Below, one piece after another: positions 33,425 through 43,000 of a stretch of 64,000 bases of DNA. Under the pieces are notes generated by a model that saw only the letters and a list, made by a program, of their open reading frames with translations, was not told where the DNA came from and ran no database searches. The first letter of the stretch is position 1; every line of letters begins with the position of its first letter. Origin of the DNA: Nocardia vinacea NBRC 16497 (GTDB taxonomy: Bacteria; Actinomycetota; Actinomycetes; Mycobacteriales; Mycobacteriaceae); contig NZ_BAGN01000429.1 of the NCBI RefSeq assembly GCF_000308835.1, positions 62,001 through 126,000 on the forward strand, written 5' to 3'. The position numbers and the translations under genes were made by a program.

Positions 33425-34236
33425 TTACGCTTGCTCCCTGCTCCGAATGGCCCGTCCGGCAGCTCTCTGCACCCAGAGCGCGGCTTGCTGCAGAGCTTCG
33501 TCGGTGAACGTACCGGCAGGCGGCCAAACGACCTCGTTCACGGTTGGCCACACACATACCATTTCCGACGAGTACGGAAACGAGGGAGAAACGAGGCCCG
33601 GCGGATCCCAAAGCACCAGCACGACCAAGCGGTCGATCACGAACGTAGTCGTGCCCAACTTGACGATCTGTTGCCCTGTCGCGTCAGAGATATCCGCCTT
33701 CGCGTGGTAGGACCGACGATCCCATCGCGTGCCTTCGTGCCTACCGAGCCATACCCGGTTCATACTCAATGCTTTACGGGCGTGATAGAAGGCTATGTCG
33801 TCATCCGGGCGGGAAGTTTTGGTGCTTTCATCGGTGAACTGCATCATGATCGAGGTCTTCACCGCCCAGCGTGCGACCGTCTCTTGGTCGGCAACCGACA
33901 GCACATGCTTTGACGCGTCTTTCATCATCGGCAAGAGCAGCGGTTTCGCTGCCTCCTCGAGCCTCGACATCCAGCCGCCGTTGCAGTGATCTCGACAGAC
34001 TTTCCGCACCTTTCGCGAGGTAGTCGGACCTTGCCGTACCCGATGCTCCGGGGGGAAACCGCAGCGGCATCAGCGATTAACGCGTGGGTGATCAGCTGAG
34101 ACGAGCTATCGCCTCCCGGATGGGAAGTGGCGCGGCGAATCCATTGAGGCCAGATGTCCTCCTTCGAAAGACCCGTCGAGCCACAAAAGACACATCGCCC
34201 CGCCTGCCCGTTTCCCATGTGTAGATCCTCCCGCAT
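33425..34236 (-). pseudogene. HNH-like zinc-motif protein, frameshifted
   Basis: The N-terminal frame (start 34236 or 34218) has CVFCGSTGLSKEDIWPQWIR; after a shift the other frame reads VRKVCRDHCNGGWMSRLEEA and continues to 33425 (WAVKTSIMMQF and so on). Joined, this gives a protein of about 270 residues with CxxC, a second Cys/His pair and NGGWM, as in HNH-like zinc proteins of unknown role. The shift falls at a run of six C (minus strand, 34050-34055). A one-base change there restores the frame, so error, pseudogene or phase variation are all possible. Confidence 0.65.
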
Positions 34237-34334
34237 CCACTGAGGTCCTGACCAACTTGTTTCCGCTGCACCCGTTCACATGTTGACCGCCGATAAACAA
34301 CCGTTATCGAGGGTCAGAACACGGATTCAGCTGT

Positions 34335-35191
34335 TCACGGAGTCTTAGGACGCTGCTTCGGCTTCTGCAGGCGGGCGAGATTGGCGGGCTCGATATAGAG
34401 GTACCTGATCAACCCCAGCACGAGGTTTTGCAGCTCCTGGGCCTCCACGACCGAGACCGCCTCGTAGGCCTCCTGATGTGCACCGGCGTTGCCCACAACC
34501 CGGATATGTGTCGCCCAGTCGCCGAAGCTCGGGATGAGTGCCCCGTCGGTGACCATCTGCGCAATCCCAGCGGCGAGGGTTCCGTCGAGCGCTTTTCGCG
34601 CGGCGGCGCTGCCCTTGTCCTTGACAATGTGGGCCAGTGCGTTGCGGAACATCGCCACGGCCGCGTTCGGGGCCACGACGGTAAGGCAGCGCAGGCCCTC
34701 ATGAAAGGCATCAGCGATGTCATCCGGAACGTCGGCCATGTCGGTGGCACTGCCGGGTGTGGGCCACCAGTGCAGCGGCGTTGCCTCAAACTGTTCGGAC
34801 GCGATTTGATTTCTTCGACGACGACGGTCCCCTGCTCGCACCCGTGGCAGGTCAACGGCACAACTCGCTGCGGCGGTAGATACCGGGTTTCGTTCCCGGT
34901 TCGAACGGGAGTCTTCTTGCGGATCTGGACCGGGTCGCACACCTTGAAGTTGCTGATCCGACCGCACCGCGGGCGGGGACCGGACGGGTCGCCACTGTAG
35001 GGAAGGCCGTCAGGATTGCGATCGTCTTCGTCGTCAGAACCCTCGCCACTCGGGGCCATGATCGTCTGAGATGCCATGGCGAAGATCTTCGCGGACGGCA
35101 CCGACATTCCACCACCGAATGGGAGCACATACCGCGAGCCGAGCCGCTGATCCCGACTAATAGTCGAATAGCTGTGGCGGTGTCTCATCAT
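34335..35191 (-). pseudogene. DUF4145-domain protein, frameshifted
   Basis: The N-terminal frame carries a zinc-knuckle-like region, RPRCGRISNFKVC then LTCHGCEQGTVVVEEI; the C-terminal frame carries the DUF4145 core, FHEGLRCLTVVAPNAAVAMF, WATHIRVVGNAGAHQEAYEA and LGLIRYLYIEPANL. The frames must be joined near 34790-34830. DUF4145 domains occur alone or attached to restriction and defence proteins. Start uncertain (35191, 35107 or 35077). Lies next to the frameshifted HNH-like gene. Confidence 0.65.
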
Positions 35192-35777
35192 CGGACTGCT
35201 TTGCGTTAATAGCCGCTATCTGTCGTCTCACCCTCCGCAGCACCATGAATGCCGGATACAGGGACATGGTGCATATGGCGAGTAACGGCAGCGCGTAATT
35301 GAGGGTGGTCCTGAACGCAAATGCCCAGTCCATCTCCCCCCACCAGTACGCCTTAGTCCAAGTAGGCCCGATCCATAACACGTACACCAAGCTAATTCCG
35401 GCACCAAGCATCAGCCAAGATCGCGCCAGGCGTCTGCTTGCCATAGCAACACGCAGGTCAGCGTTCAACTCCTCAGCGGTCCGTGTCGGTTTCGGATCGT
35501 TGTCTTCCGTGTCACCTTCGGCCGCTCGTATCTGCGCCAGGGCATAGTCGATTGACCTGTCTATCGAGTCGAGCCCGTCGCGTCCATCCGGCCAGGCAGC
35601 ACGCGCCTTCGTCAGCAGGTCGAGGTGTTCGTATGGAGTCTTTTTCGAGTTGCGAAGCAGGTACCTGCCAGCGATGAGCGCGCCGACACATGCCGCGATC
35701 ACCGCTCCGGTGCCTTGGACGAATGGTCCGTAGTCCTTCCACTCGATCGCGAGAACCGTTGCCGCCCCTGTGTTCAC
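35157..35777 (-). CDS. Membrane protein, 206 residues, unknown function
   Basis: Three hydrophobic segments: GTGAVIAACVGALIAGRYLL near residues 22-41, SWLMLGAGISLVYVLWIG near 120, and YALPLLAICTMSLYPAFMVL near 158-178. The charged middle part is probably cytosolic. No family recognised. It overlaps the likely upstream end of the DUF4145 gene, suggesting co-transcription. Confidence 0.7.
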   Translation of the reverse strand: MNTGAATVLAIEWKDYGPFVQGTGAVIAACVGALIAGRYLLRNSKKTPYEHLDLLTKARAAWPDGRDGLDSIDRSIDYALAQIRAAEGDTEDNDPKPTRTAEELNADLRVAMASRRLARSWLMLGAGISLVYVLWIGPTWTKAYWWGEMDWAFAFRTTLNYALPLLAICTMSLYPAFMVLRRVRRQIAAINAKQSDDETPPQLFDY

Positions 35778-35802
35778 GCCGACATCCTGGCAGCCTCACC
35801 GC

Positions 35803-36117
35803 CTATTCGCCACGGTTCGCCTGCAACCTGCCGAGGACACGCCCCAGATCGCCCGTGAACGCCCGCTGCGGTTCCGGTCCGACCTTCGGACCCCCGTCCA
35901 GTAGCGGTTCCGGCCGGCTGCGTCGACGCAGGGGCCTATTCCGTGGTTCCTGCGTTCGGGCCTTGGAGGCGAACAAAGCCTTTGCGGCCGAACGGGCTTC
36001 CTCCGACGCGGGCGGCGCAACCGTCAACGCGGGTTGGAACTTCGCCGCGAACGGCACCGGACGCGCCAACCGAATCAGCGCGGTCACATGTGCGGGCATG
36101 ATCCGCTCCGTCGACAC
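35803..36117 (-). other. Unrecognised ORF or gene remnant
   Basis: A 104-codon GTG-initiated frame, open for about 25 codons more upstream without a start codon, overlapping the end of the MFS gene. Text such as MPAHVTALIRLARPVPFAAK looks coding, but the Arg/Pro-rich tail does not match any family I know. Possibly the 3' end of a gene whose start was lost when the island joined the Mo-hydroxylase operon. Nothing else is seen between 35778 and 36151. Confidence 0.3.
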
Positions 36118-36151
36118 CGCGTTGTGCGCTCGAATCGCCTCCAGTGCGGCA

Positions 36152-37756
36152 TCACGCTGCCAACCAACCCTGGTAGCGGCGTCGAGCCCGGCTATCCGGC
36201 TGGTCCGGCTCGGCCATCCGGGTTGGACTCGGTGCGGCAGCGGGTGGGGTCCGGCCTCGGAGCCGACCGGGTGCCAATGCGCTGATGGCGAGTGCGGCGG
36301 CCAAGGTCAGAGCGCCGAGAATGGCAGCCGCTTGGCGGACGCCGTGGACGAATGCGGCCTTGGCCGCGTCGGCGAGCGGTTGCGCTTGCGGGCCTAGATG
36401 TTCGGCCACGGTCAGTGCGCCGACCAGTGAGCCCGAGACCGGACCGCGCAACTGTTGTGGGAGTATCGGCAGGATCGTCGCGACCCGATTGCTGTAGCCC
36501 GCGGCGAGAACGCTACCGGCCAGTGCTATTCCGATCGCGGCGCCTACCTCGCGCGCCACGTCGTTCACCGCCGCCGCCACGCCGTGCTGGTCGGCGGGCA
36601 CACCCGCCATGATCGCGGTCGTGGCGGGTGCCGCCGACAAGCTGATGCCGAAGCTGACGATCAACAGCGGCCAGACAACATCGAAATAGGTGGCATCGAC
36701 CGACAATCGAGCGACTGCCAAGAGCCCGACGCCCAGCAGCGCGAGGCCGCACAAGGTCTGCAGCCGCAATCCGATTCGTTCCGCGAGCCACGGTGAGATC
36801 GGCGAGACGGTCACGAAGGGGATCGTCATCGGCGCCATGGCCAGCGCCGAAATCAGCGGACGGTAGCCGAGAATCAATTGCAGGAACTGAACGACGAGCA
36901 TGAACATGCCGAACGAAACCAGGAACTGAATCGCGACGGAGGCGGTGCCGGTGCCGAATCGACGGTCGGCGAACAACCGGACGTCGAGCAACGGATGGGC
37001 CACCCGCGATTCGATCAGCACGAATGCGCCGACCGCCACGACTCCACCGATTGCGGCACCGATCACCAACGGATGCGACCAGCCAAGCTGCGGTGTCTCG
37101 GTCGCTGCCGCCACGATCATGCCGACGCCGATCGCCGAGGTCACCGTTCCCCACGGGTCGAAACCGGGCCGCGACGACGCGATCGATTCGGGGATAACGC
37201 ATCCCGTGGCGGCCAGCAGCGCGCTGCACACGCTCATCGCCGCCATGATCGAAAGCCAGGACCAGAACTGCAACAACAAGCCGGAACCGAGGATCCCGCC
37301 CACGGCACCCATACCCACCGCACCGGCCCACATGCCGACGGCGACGCCGCGCCTGCTCTCCGGCAATCCGGCGGTGAGCAGCGACAGCGTCGACGGCATC
37401 ACCAGGGCGGCGCCGACCCCGGCCGCCGACCGAGCCGCGATCAGCCATATCGGACCGTCGAACAGCAGCGGCACCGCGGAAAACAGTGCGAACACTCCGA
37501 GACCGATCAGCAGCATCCTGCGGCGTCCGTACCGGTCCCCCAATGCGCCGCCGGGCAGCACCAGACAGGCCAGCGCCAGGGTGTAGCCGTCCACGATCCA
37601 GGTCAGCTGCTGCTGGGTGGCGCCGGTGACCGCGGCGATCTCGGGCAACGCGGTGTAGAGCGCGGCCATCGAAGCGACGACCAGCGCCACCGCGGCACAG
37701 GACAGCAGCAGCGCCCACCGCTGCAGGACGGACAAACGTGTCGCGGTGGAGTCCAT
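36152..37756 (-). CDS. MFS transporter, DHA2 (14-TM drug/H+ antiporter) type
   Basis: 534-residue proton-driven exporter with about 14 membrane helices. Signature GDRYGRRRMLLIG in loop 2-3 near residue 73 and the EmrB/QacA-type opening LPEIAAVTGATQQQLTWIVD. The start is 8 bp after the SDR stop, so it is the last gene of the Mo-hydroxylase operon, perhaps exporting the product or a toxic intermediate. Confidence 0.93.
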   Translation of the reverse strand: MDSTATRLSVLQRWALLLSCAAVALVVASMAALYTALPEIAAVTGATQQQLTWIVDGYTLALACLVLPGGALGDRYGRRRMLLIGLGVFALFSAVPLLFDGPIWLIAARSAAGVGAALVMPSTLSLLTAGLPESRRGVAVGMWAGAVGMGAVGGILGSGLLLQFWSWLSIMAAMSVCSALLAATGCVIPESIASSRPGFDPWGTVTSAIGVGMIVAAATETPQLGWSHPLVIGAAIGGVVAVGAFVLIESRVAHPLLDVRLFADRRFGTGTASVAIQFLVSFGMFMLVVQFLQLILGYRPLISALAMAPMTIPFVTVSPISPWLAERIGLRLQTLCGLALLGVGLLAVARLSVDATYFDVVWPLLIVSFGISLSAAPATTAIMAGVPADQHGVAAAVNDVAREVGAAIGIALAGSVLAAGYSNRVATILPILPQQLRGPVSGSLVGALTVAEHLGPQAQPLADAAKAAFVHGVRQAAAILGALTLAAALAISALAPGRLRGRTPPAAAPSPTRMAEPDQPDSRARRRYQGWLAA

Positions 37757-37764
37757 ATCCTGCC

Positions 37765-38601
37765 CTACTTGAGCATCATGCCGCCGTCGACCGGTAATGC
37801 CACCCCGGTGATGTAGCGGGCCTCGTCGGAAGCAAGGAACAGCACCGCATTGCTGATATCTTCCGGCTCCACCCAGGCGATCGGCAGCACGTGGAACATC
37901 TGCGCGACGGGGATGAAGTCGTCGACGGTCGGATTCTCCAGATCCGGCCGGAACATGCGGAAGGTGGGCTCGTTGAGCAGCATCGGCGTCGCCACATTCG
38001 TGGGGCAGATCGAGTTGACGCGAATGTTCTTGTCCCCCACCTCCATTGCCAGTGAGCGCATGATGCCGATGACACCGTGCTTGGCGGTGGCGTAGTGGCC
38101 GATATTCGGGACGGCGCGCAGGCCGCCGATCGAGCTGGTGAGCACGATCGATCCGCCGCGACCGCCAGCGATGATATGCGGCACCGAGACCCGGGTGGTC
38201 ATCCAGACGCCGGTCATATTGACGTCGATCATGTCGCGCCAGGTCTGTTCGCTCATCTTGTCCATCGGGGCGCCATCGCTGGCCAACCCGGCATTGGCCA
38301 CCACGATGTCGAGGCGACCGAGTTGTGCGACACCGTCGTCGACCACAGCCTGCATGGTCTCCAGATCACGCACATCGGCCTCGACGGCGACGATGCGCCT
38401 GCCGGTCGCCTCGACCAGCGCGACCGTTTCGGCCAGGTCGTCCGGTGTCGACATCGGAATGGTGACACCGTCGAGCTGCTTACAGACATCGACGGCGATG
38501 ATGTCGGCGCCTTCCTGCGCCAGTTTCACGGCATGGCTGCGACCTTGGCCGCGTGCGGCACCCGTGATGAAGGCGACCTTGCCCTCGACTCGTCCGGTCA
38601 T
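37765..38601 (-). CDS. Mycofactocin-coupled type SDR
   Basis: 278 residues with TGAARGQGRSHAVKLAQEGA near residue 13, NAGLASDG, SSIGGLRAVPN with the catalytic Ser, HYATAKHG and the C-terminal ARYITGVALPVDGGMML. The start at 38601 has GGGAG eight bases upstream and lies 5 bp after the CoxG-like stop. Probably oxidises an alcohol related to the Mo-hydroxylase substrate. Same group as the SDR at 8474. Confidence 0.92.
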   Translation of the reverse strand: MTGRVEGKVAFITGAARGQGRSHAVKLAQEGADIIAVDVCKQLDGVTIPMSTPDDLAETVALVEATGRRIVAVEADVRDLETMQAVVDDGVAQLGRLDIVVANAGLASDGAPMDKMSEQTWRDMIDVNMTGVWMTTRVSVPHIIAGGRGGSIVLTSSIGGLRAVPNIGHYATAKHGVIGIMRSLAMEVGDKNIRVNSICPTNVATPMLLNEPTFRMFRPDLENPTVDDFIPVAQMFHVLPIAWVEPEDISNAVLFLASDEARYITGVALPVDGGMMLK

Positions 38602-38606
38602 CGGTA

Positions 38607-39281
38607 TCACTCCCTGGGTTCATGGCCGCCGACCCGGTGCCGACGGCGCAGCAACAGCAGAACTGTCAGCAGCACGGCGGCGAGGGCGACCGCGCCGTAG
38701 CGCGCCGCACCGCTCATTCCGCTGGCGGCGAGCAGATCGATCGGTGCTGCGGACACGCGAGGCTCGGCGACCATCCCCGATTCGGCACTGTGCTCGACTT
38801 GCCCATCAGCCGAAGCGGATTCGGGCTCGCTGGGCACCCCGGCGGTGATCTCGGCCGCGAGGTTGGTGGCGAACGTTCCGATGAGCGTGCCGGCGACCTC
38901 GGCGAGCGCGCCTCGGCCGAATTGGGCCGGTTTACCCGTGACGGCGAGGTCGGTGTCGACGAAAACCTCTGTCACGCCTCCGCTTTCGACGAGTCGACAG
39001 GTGATCGTCGCCTTCGCGGTGCCGTTGCCGCGCGCCTCTCGCCCGCCGCCCTCGAGCACGGCGATCCCGGCCGCCTCGTCCTGCGCGGCGATCTTGATGG
39101 TGCCGGTATAGGACAGGGTGACCGGCCCGAGTTTGACCTTGATCTTGCCGCGGTAATCGTCGCCGTCGCGCCCGGTGATGGTGGCTCCGGGGACGCAGGG
39201 GGCGATCCGCTCGAGGTCGAGCAGCACCCGCCAGGCTCGTGCGGCGGGGGCGGGTATGCTGAAGGTGTTCTCGAACTTCAC
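38607..39281 (-). CDS. CoxG-like SRPBCC protein with C-terminal membrane anchor
   Basis: 224 residues. The N-terminal 150 residues form the CoxG/SRPBCC domain (VKFENTFSIPAPAARAWRVL, GTIKIAAQDEAAGIAVLEGG) and the end is a single membrane helix, YGAVALAAVLLTVLLLLRRR. CoxG in CO dehydrogenase operons helps anchor the enzyme to the membrane. The GTG start at 39281 overlaps the 2Fe-2S gene stop (GTGA). Supports a membrane-associated hydroxylase. Confidence 0.9.
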   Translation of the reverse strand: MKFENTFSIPAPAARAWRVLLDLERIAPCVPGATITGRDGDDYRGKIKVKLGPVTLSYTGTIKIAAQDEAAGIAVLEGGGREARGNGTAKATITCRLVESGGVTEVFVDTDLAVTGKPAQFGRGALAEVAGTLIGTFATNLAAEITAGVPSEPESASADGQVEHSAESGMVAEPRVSAAPIDLLAASGMSGAARYGAVALAAVLLTVLLLLRRRHRVGGHEPRE

Positions 39282-39763
39282 GCGGACTCCTTCGCGATCG
39301 ATTCCGCGGCCGCACGAACGGCTTTCACAATCCCCTGATATCCCGTGCACCGACAGACATTGCCGGACAATGCTTCTCGGATCTCGTCATCGGATGGATC
39401 CGGACTTTCCCGCAGGAATGCGGTCACGCTGGTGATGAACCCCGGTGTACAGAAACCACATTGGAGTCCGTGACAGTCACGGAACGCGGCCTGCACCGGG
39501 GACAGGCGGCCGTCCGGCGATGCGATCCCCTCCACGGTCGTCACCTCCGCACCGTCGGCCTGCACGGCCAGGACCAGGCAGCCACGCACCGCCTGCCCGT
39601 CCAGCAATACCGTGCACGCACCGCACACCCCGTGCTCGCAGCCCAGGTGAGTCCCGGTCAGCCCGCATATTTCGCGCAGGTAGTCGGCCAGCGTCAGCCG
39701 AGGTGGCACCCGATGGCGCCGGGCCCGCCCGTTGACCCGAACCTCGATATCGATGTCAGTCAT
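39278..39763 (-). CDS. Molybdenum hydroxylase 2Fe-2S subunit (CoxS-like)
   Basis: 161-residue electron-transfer subunit with two [2Fe-2S] clusters: plant-type CEHGVCGACTVLLDG near residue 44 and the second-cluster motifs CGFCTPG and CRCTGYQ. Passes electrons from the Mo centre to FAD. The start at 39763 overlaps the FAD-subunit stop by 8 bases; a longer upstream reading is not needed. Confidence 0.96.
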   Translation of the reverse strand: MTDIDIEVRVNGRARRHRVPPRLTLADYLREICGLTGTHLGCEHGVCGACTVLLDGQAVRGCLVLAVQADGAEVTTVEGIASPDGRLSPVQAAFRDCHGLQCGFCTPGFITSVTAFLRESPDPSDDEIREALSGNVCRCTGYQGIVKAVRAAAESIAKESA

Positions 39764-40631
39764 TGCTTGCCTCCTCAACGGCGCGGCGCCAGGCGCGCGC
39801 CACCATGACGGCCCCGAGCCGTTTGCGGTAGTCGGCGGTGCCGTGCAGATCGGACGGCACCGCGTCCAACGGTCCCGTCGCCGCATGACCGACCTCGTCG
39901 GGAGCGACTTCGGCGATGTCGCGGCCGATCAGTTCCGCCTCGAGGGCGGTGGACCTGCTCGGGGCGGGTCCGAGTCCGAAAAGACCGATACCGCACCGGT
40001 CTATGCGGGAGTCGGCGTCGAGGCCGACGGCCACGGCAGCGCCCGCCAACGCGAAATCGCCACTGCGGCGGGCGAATTCCTCGATCGCGAAGCCACACCG
40101 GCCGCGCCGCGCCGGAAAGACGATCCCGGTCAACAGTTCGTCGGCGGCCAGTTCGGTGCTCCACATGCCGGTGAAGAAGTCCGATGCGGACAGGGTGCGG
40201 CGCCCGCGCGGCGATTCAGCCTCGATTCGCGCGTCGAGAACCATGGCCACCACCGGATATTCGGCCGCGGCATCGGCGTGCGCGATCGAGCCGCCTATCG
40301 TGCCGCGGTTTCGGATCTGGGGATGACCGATCAGCGGGGTGGCCCGTGCCAGCAGTGGCGCCGCTCGGTTGACTTCCGCGGACCGGCCGACCGTGGTGTG
40401 GGTGGTCCCCGCACCGATCCACACCGAGTCCACGCGCGACTCGATACCGCACAGTTGATCAATGCGGCGCACGTCGACCAGATGCTCGGGGACCGCCAAC
40501 CGCAATGCCAGCATCGGCACCAGACTCTGCCCACCGGCGATGAGCTTCGCATCGTCACCGAGTTCGGCGAGCAGCTCGACGGCCGCCATGGTGGAGGTCG
40601 GCGCGTGATATTCGAACGGCGCGGGCTTCAT
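39756..40631 (-). CDS. Molybdenum hydroxylase FAD subunit (CoxM-like)
   Basis: 291 residues. FAD-binding motifs IAGGQSLVPMLALRLA near residue 32 and RGTIGGSIAHADAAAEYP near 110. Accepts electrons from the 2Fe-2S subunit. ATGA overlap with the large-subunit gene. Length is normal for the family. Confidence 0.95.
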   Translation of the reverse strand: MKPAPFEYHAPTSTMAAVELLAELGDDAKLIAGGQSLVPMLALRLAVPEHLVDVRRIDQLCGIESRVDSVWIGAGTTHTTVGRSAEVNRAAPLLARATPLIGHPQIRNRGTIGGSIAHADAAAEYPVVAMVLDARIEAESPRGRRTLSASDFFTGMWSTELAADELLTGIVFPARRGRCGFAIEEFARRSGDFALAGAAVAVGLDADSRIDRCGIGLFGLGPAPSRSTALEAELIGRDIAEVAPDEVGHAATGPLDAVPSDLHGTADYRKRLGAVMVARAWRRAVEEASND

Positions 40632-43000
40632 GCCGGCACCGCCCCGGTTAGACCGGTGCGCGCCTGGTCCACCAGTGCCACGATCGCCGCGGGCGAGAGC
40701 GGCAGCTGGCCGACCTCCACGCCGAACGGCGCCAGGGCATCGACCACGGCATTGATCACCGCGGGCGCGGACCCGATGGCACCGCCCTCGCCGACACCCT
40801 TGAAACCGCCGGGACCGGGGCTCGGTGTCTCGACATGCCCGACCTCGATGACCGGCACCTCGGTCGCGGTGGGCAGCAGGTAGTCCATGAAGGTTGTGCT
40901 GATCGGATTCCCGCTGTCGTCATAGGCGAGGTGCTCGTACAGCGCGCCGCCGATGCCCTGTACGGTGCCGCCGAAGATCTGACCCTCCACCACATCCGGA
41001 TTGATCATCGGCCCGCAGTCCTCGCTGACGATGTAACGCAGCAATGTCACAGCACCCGTTTCTATGTCGACCTCGCAGGTGCACACATGGGTCGCGTTGG
41101 CCCAGATCATCATGTGCGGCGTCCGATATCGGCCGCTGGCCTCCAGGCCCGCGGGCACGCCCGGCGGGAGGTCATATCCGTTGAAATAGGCGATATCCGC
41201 GATCTCGGCCAGCGTCATCGCCACCTCGGGCACGCCGCGGACCCACGCCCGACCGAGGGTCAACTCCACGTCCGCCACGGGTGCGCCCAGTTTGTGCGCG
41301 GCAATCGCCACTATCCGCTCGCGCAGCACGGCGGCCGTCTCCGCGATCGCCCCGGCCAGCATGGAACCCGACCGGCTGCCGCCGGTGCCGCCGCCGAACG
41401 GTGTCAGTGCGGTATCACCTTGAATCGTGTGGACATCGGCGATGTCCACACCGAGCGCGTCAGCGGTCAGCTGAATGACGGTGGTCTCCAAGCTGTTTCC
41501 CGACGATCCGCCCGAGACATACACATTGACCTTCCCGGAGGGTTCGATCCGAATGGTCGCGCCTTCGGTGCTGTGCAACGGCGTGCCGCCGGTGGTCGGT
41601 TCGAGGTAGGTGCAGGTGCCGACCCCGAGATAGCGTCCGTCCGCTCGGGCGCGCCGCTGCTGGTCGCGGAAGGCGTCGTAGTCGAGCATGGCCAGTGCCT
41701 GCTCGAAGGTCTCGGACGGCGACACATCGGAATACGGCATGCCGTTGGGGTTGAATGTCGGAAACTCATCCCGTCGCAACATATTTCGTCGTCTCAGTGC
41801 CACCGGATCCATCCCCATCCGGCGCGCCGCGGTATCCAACAGCACCTCGCGGGCCACCGACTCGAACTGCCAGGGACCGCGATAGGCGACACGTCCCACG
41901 GTGTTCGAATACATAAGCCGCACATCAAAAGTCGCGGCAGGCACCCGGTACGGTCCCGGGAACAGCATCCCGACCGGGATGGCGGCTGTCAGCGGTGACG
42001 GCGTCGGGTACGCGCCGACATTCTGCACGTAGTCGATGGCGGCGGCGAGGATGGCGCCGTCCGCGTCGAAGGCCATGCGGACATCACCGTGCTCATGCCG
42101 GGCCATCCCGCCCGCCATCAGGTTCTCCTGCCGATCCTCGATCCATTTCAGCGCCACCGGCAGCTTGCGGGCGGCCAGCACGACGCAGGCGTCCTCACGC
42201 AATGGCGCCGCCTTGAGCCCGAAGCCGCCACCGGTATCGCGCATGATGACCCGCACGCAGTGTTCATCGATGCCGAGCAGCCGGGCGCAGAAACCGCGGA
42301 TCTCATGCGGCACCTGCGTGGATGCCCAGACCGTCAACTCCCCGCTCGGCGCAGACCATTCCGCGATCAGGCCCCGCGTCTCCATCGGCACCGGCGCGTA
42401 GGCCTGCTGAAAGATCTGCTGCCGCACCACATGTGCCGCAGCACCGAAGATCGGGTCCAGCTCCGCCGCCGGGCGCCCGCTCAACGCGCCGGCCAGATTG
42501 CCCGGACACTGCGCATGCACCAGTTCGGTGGTTTCATGCGCCGTGCGGTAGTCGACAACCGGCTCGAGCGGTTCGTAGTCGACAATCACCAACTCGACCG
42601 CATCCTCGGCCACATACCGGTCGATGGCGACCACGAGGGCGACCGGATCACCGACGAACCGCACCTCGCCCTCGGCCAGCGGCGGCCGCGGCACCGGCGG
42701 CAGTCCGGGGGCGTCCAGCGAGTACGACAACTGGTGCACTTCCGGATTCAGGTCGGCGGCCGTGAGGACGGCATACACCCCGTCGAGCGCCAAAGCCTCC
42801 GCGGTATCGATGGCGACGATGCGGCCACGTGGGATCGGACTTCGGACGAAGCAGGCGTGCAGCATGCCCGGCCGATGCACATCGTCGACAAAACTGCCCG
42901 CGCCGGTCACCAATCGGAGATCTTCGACCCTGGGCACCCGGGTGCCGACGAATCCGGCCGACGGCGCTTCCGTCACCTGACGAAGCCCGATATCTGTCAT
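40628..43000 (-). CDS. Molybdenum hydroxylase large subunit (xanthine/aldehyde oxidase family)
   Basis: 790-residue catalytic subunit. Moco-binding GGGFGLKAAP near 257, active-site loop VAYRGPWQFESVA near 370, catalytic Glu in GVGEGGAIGSAP near 737. The loop is not the AYRCSFR signature of form-I CO dehydrogenase, so CO oxidation is unlikely; hydroxylation of an aldehyde or N-heterocycle fits better. Start at 43000 with GGGAGGG upstream. First gene of an operon running to the MFS gene. Confidence 0.95.
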   Translation of the reverse strand: MTDIGLRQVTEAPSAGFVGTRVPRVEDLRLVTGAGSFVDDVHRPGMLHACFVRSPIPRGRIVAIDTAEALALDGVYAVLTAADLNPEVHQLSYSLDAPGLPPVPRPPLAEGEVRFVGDPVALVVAIDRYVAEDAVELVIVDYEPLEPVVDYRTAHETTELVHAQCPGNLAGALSGRPAAELDPIFGAAAHVVRQQIFQQAYAPVPMETRGLIAEWSAPSGELTVWASTQVPHEIRGFCARLLGIDEHCVRVIMRDTGGGFGLKAAPLREDACVVLAARKLPVALKWIEDRQENLMAGGMARHEHGDVRMAFDADGAILAAAIDYVQNVGAYPTPSPLTAAIPVGMLFPGPYRVPAATFDVRLMYSNTVGRVAYRGPWQFESVAREVLLDTAARRMGMDPVALRRRNMLRRDEFPTFNPNGMPYSDVSPSETFEQALAMLDYDAFRDQQRRARADGRYLGVGTCTYLEPTTGGTPLHSTEGATIRIEPSGKVNVYVSGGSSGNSLETTVIQLTADALGVDIADVHTIQGDTALTPFGGGTGGSRSGSMLAGAIAETAAVLRERIVAIAAHKLGAPVADVELTLGRAWVRGVPEVAMTLAEIADIAYFNGYDLPPGVPAGLEASGRYRTPHMMIWANATHVCTCEVDIETGAVTLLRYIVSEDCGPMINPDVVEGQIFGGTVQGIGGALYEHLAYDDSGNPISTTFMDYLLPTATEVPVIEVGHVETPSPGPGGFKGVGEGGAIGSAPAVINAVVDALAPFGVEVGQLPLSPAAIVALVDQARTGLTGAVPA

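Noticed and set aside
28377..36151. Integrated prophage
   Set aside because: No integrase, capsid, terminase, tail or lysis genes; only scattered small genes and insertion-sequence debris.
40628..43000. Carbon monoxide dehydrogenase large subunit
   Set aside because: The form-I active-site signature AYRCSFR is replaced by AYRGPWQFE, so a CO-specific call is not justified despite the Cox-like gene set.
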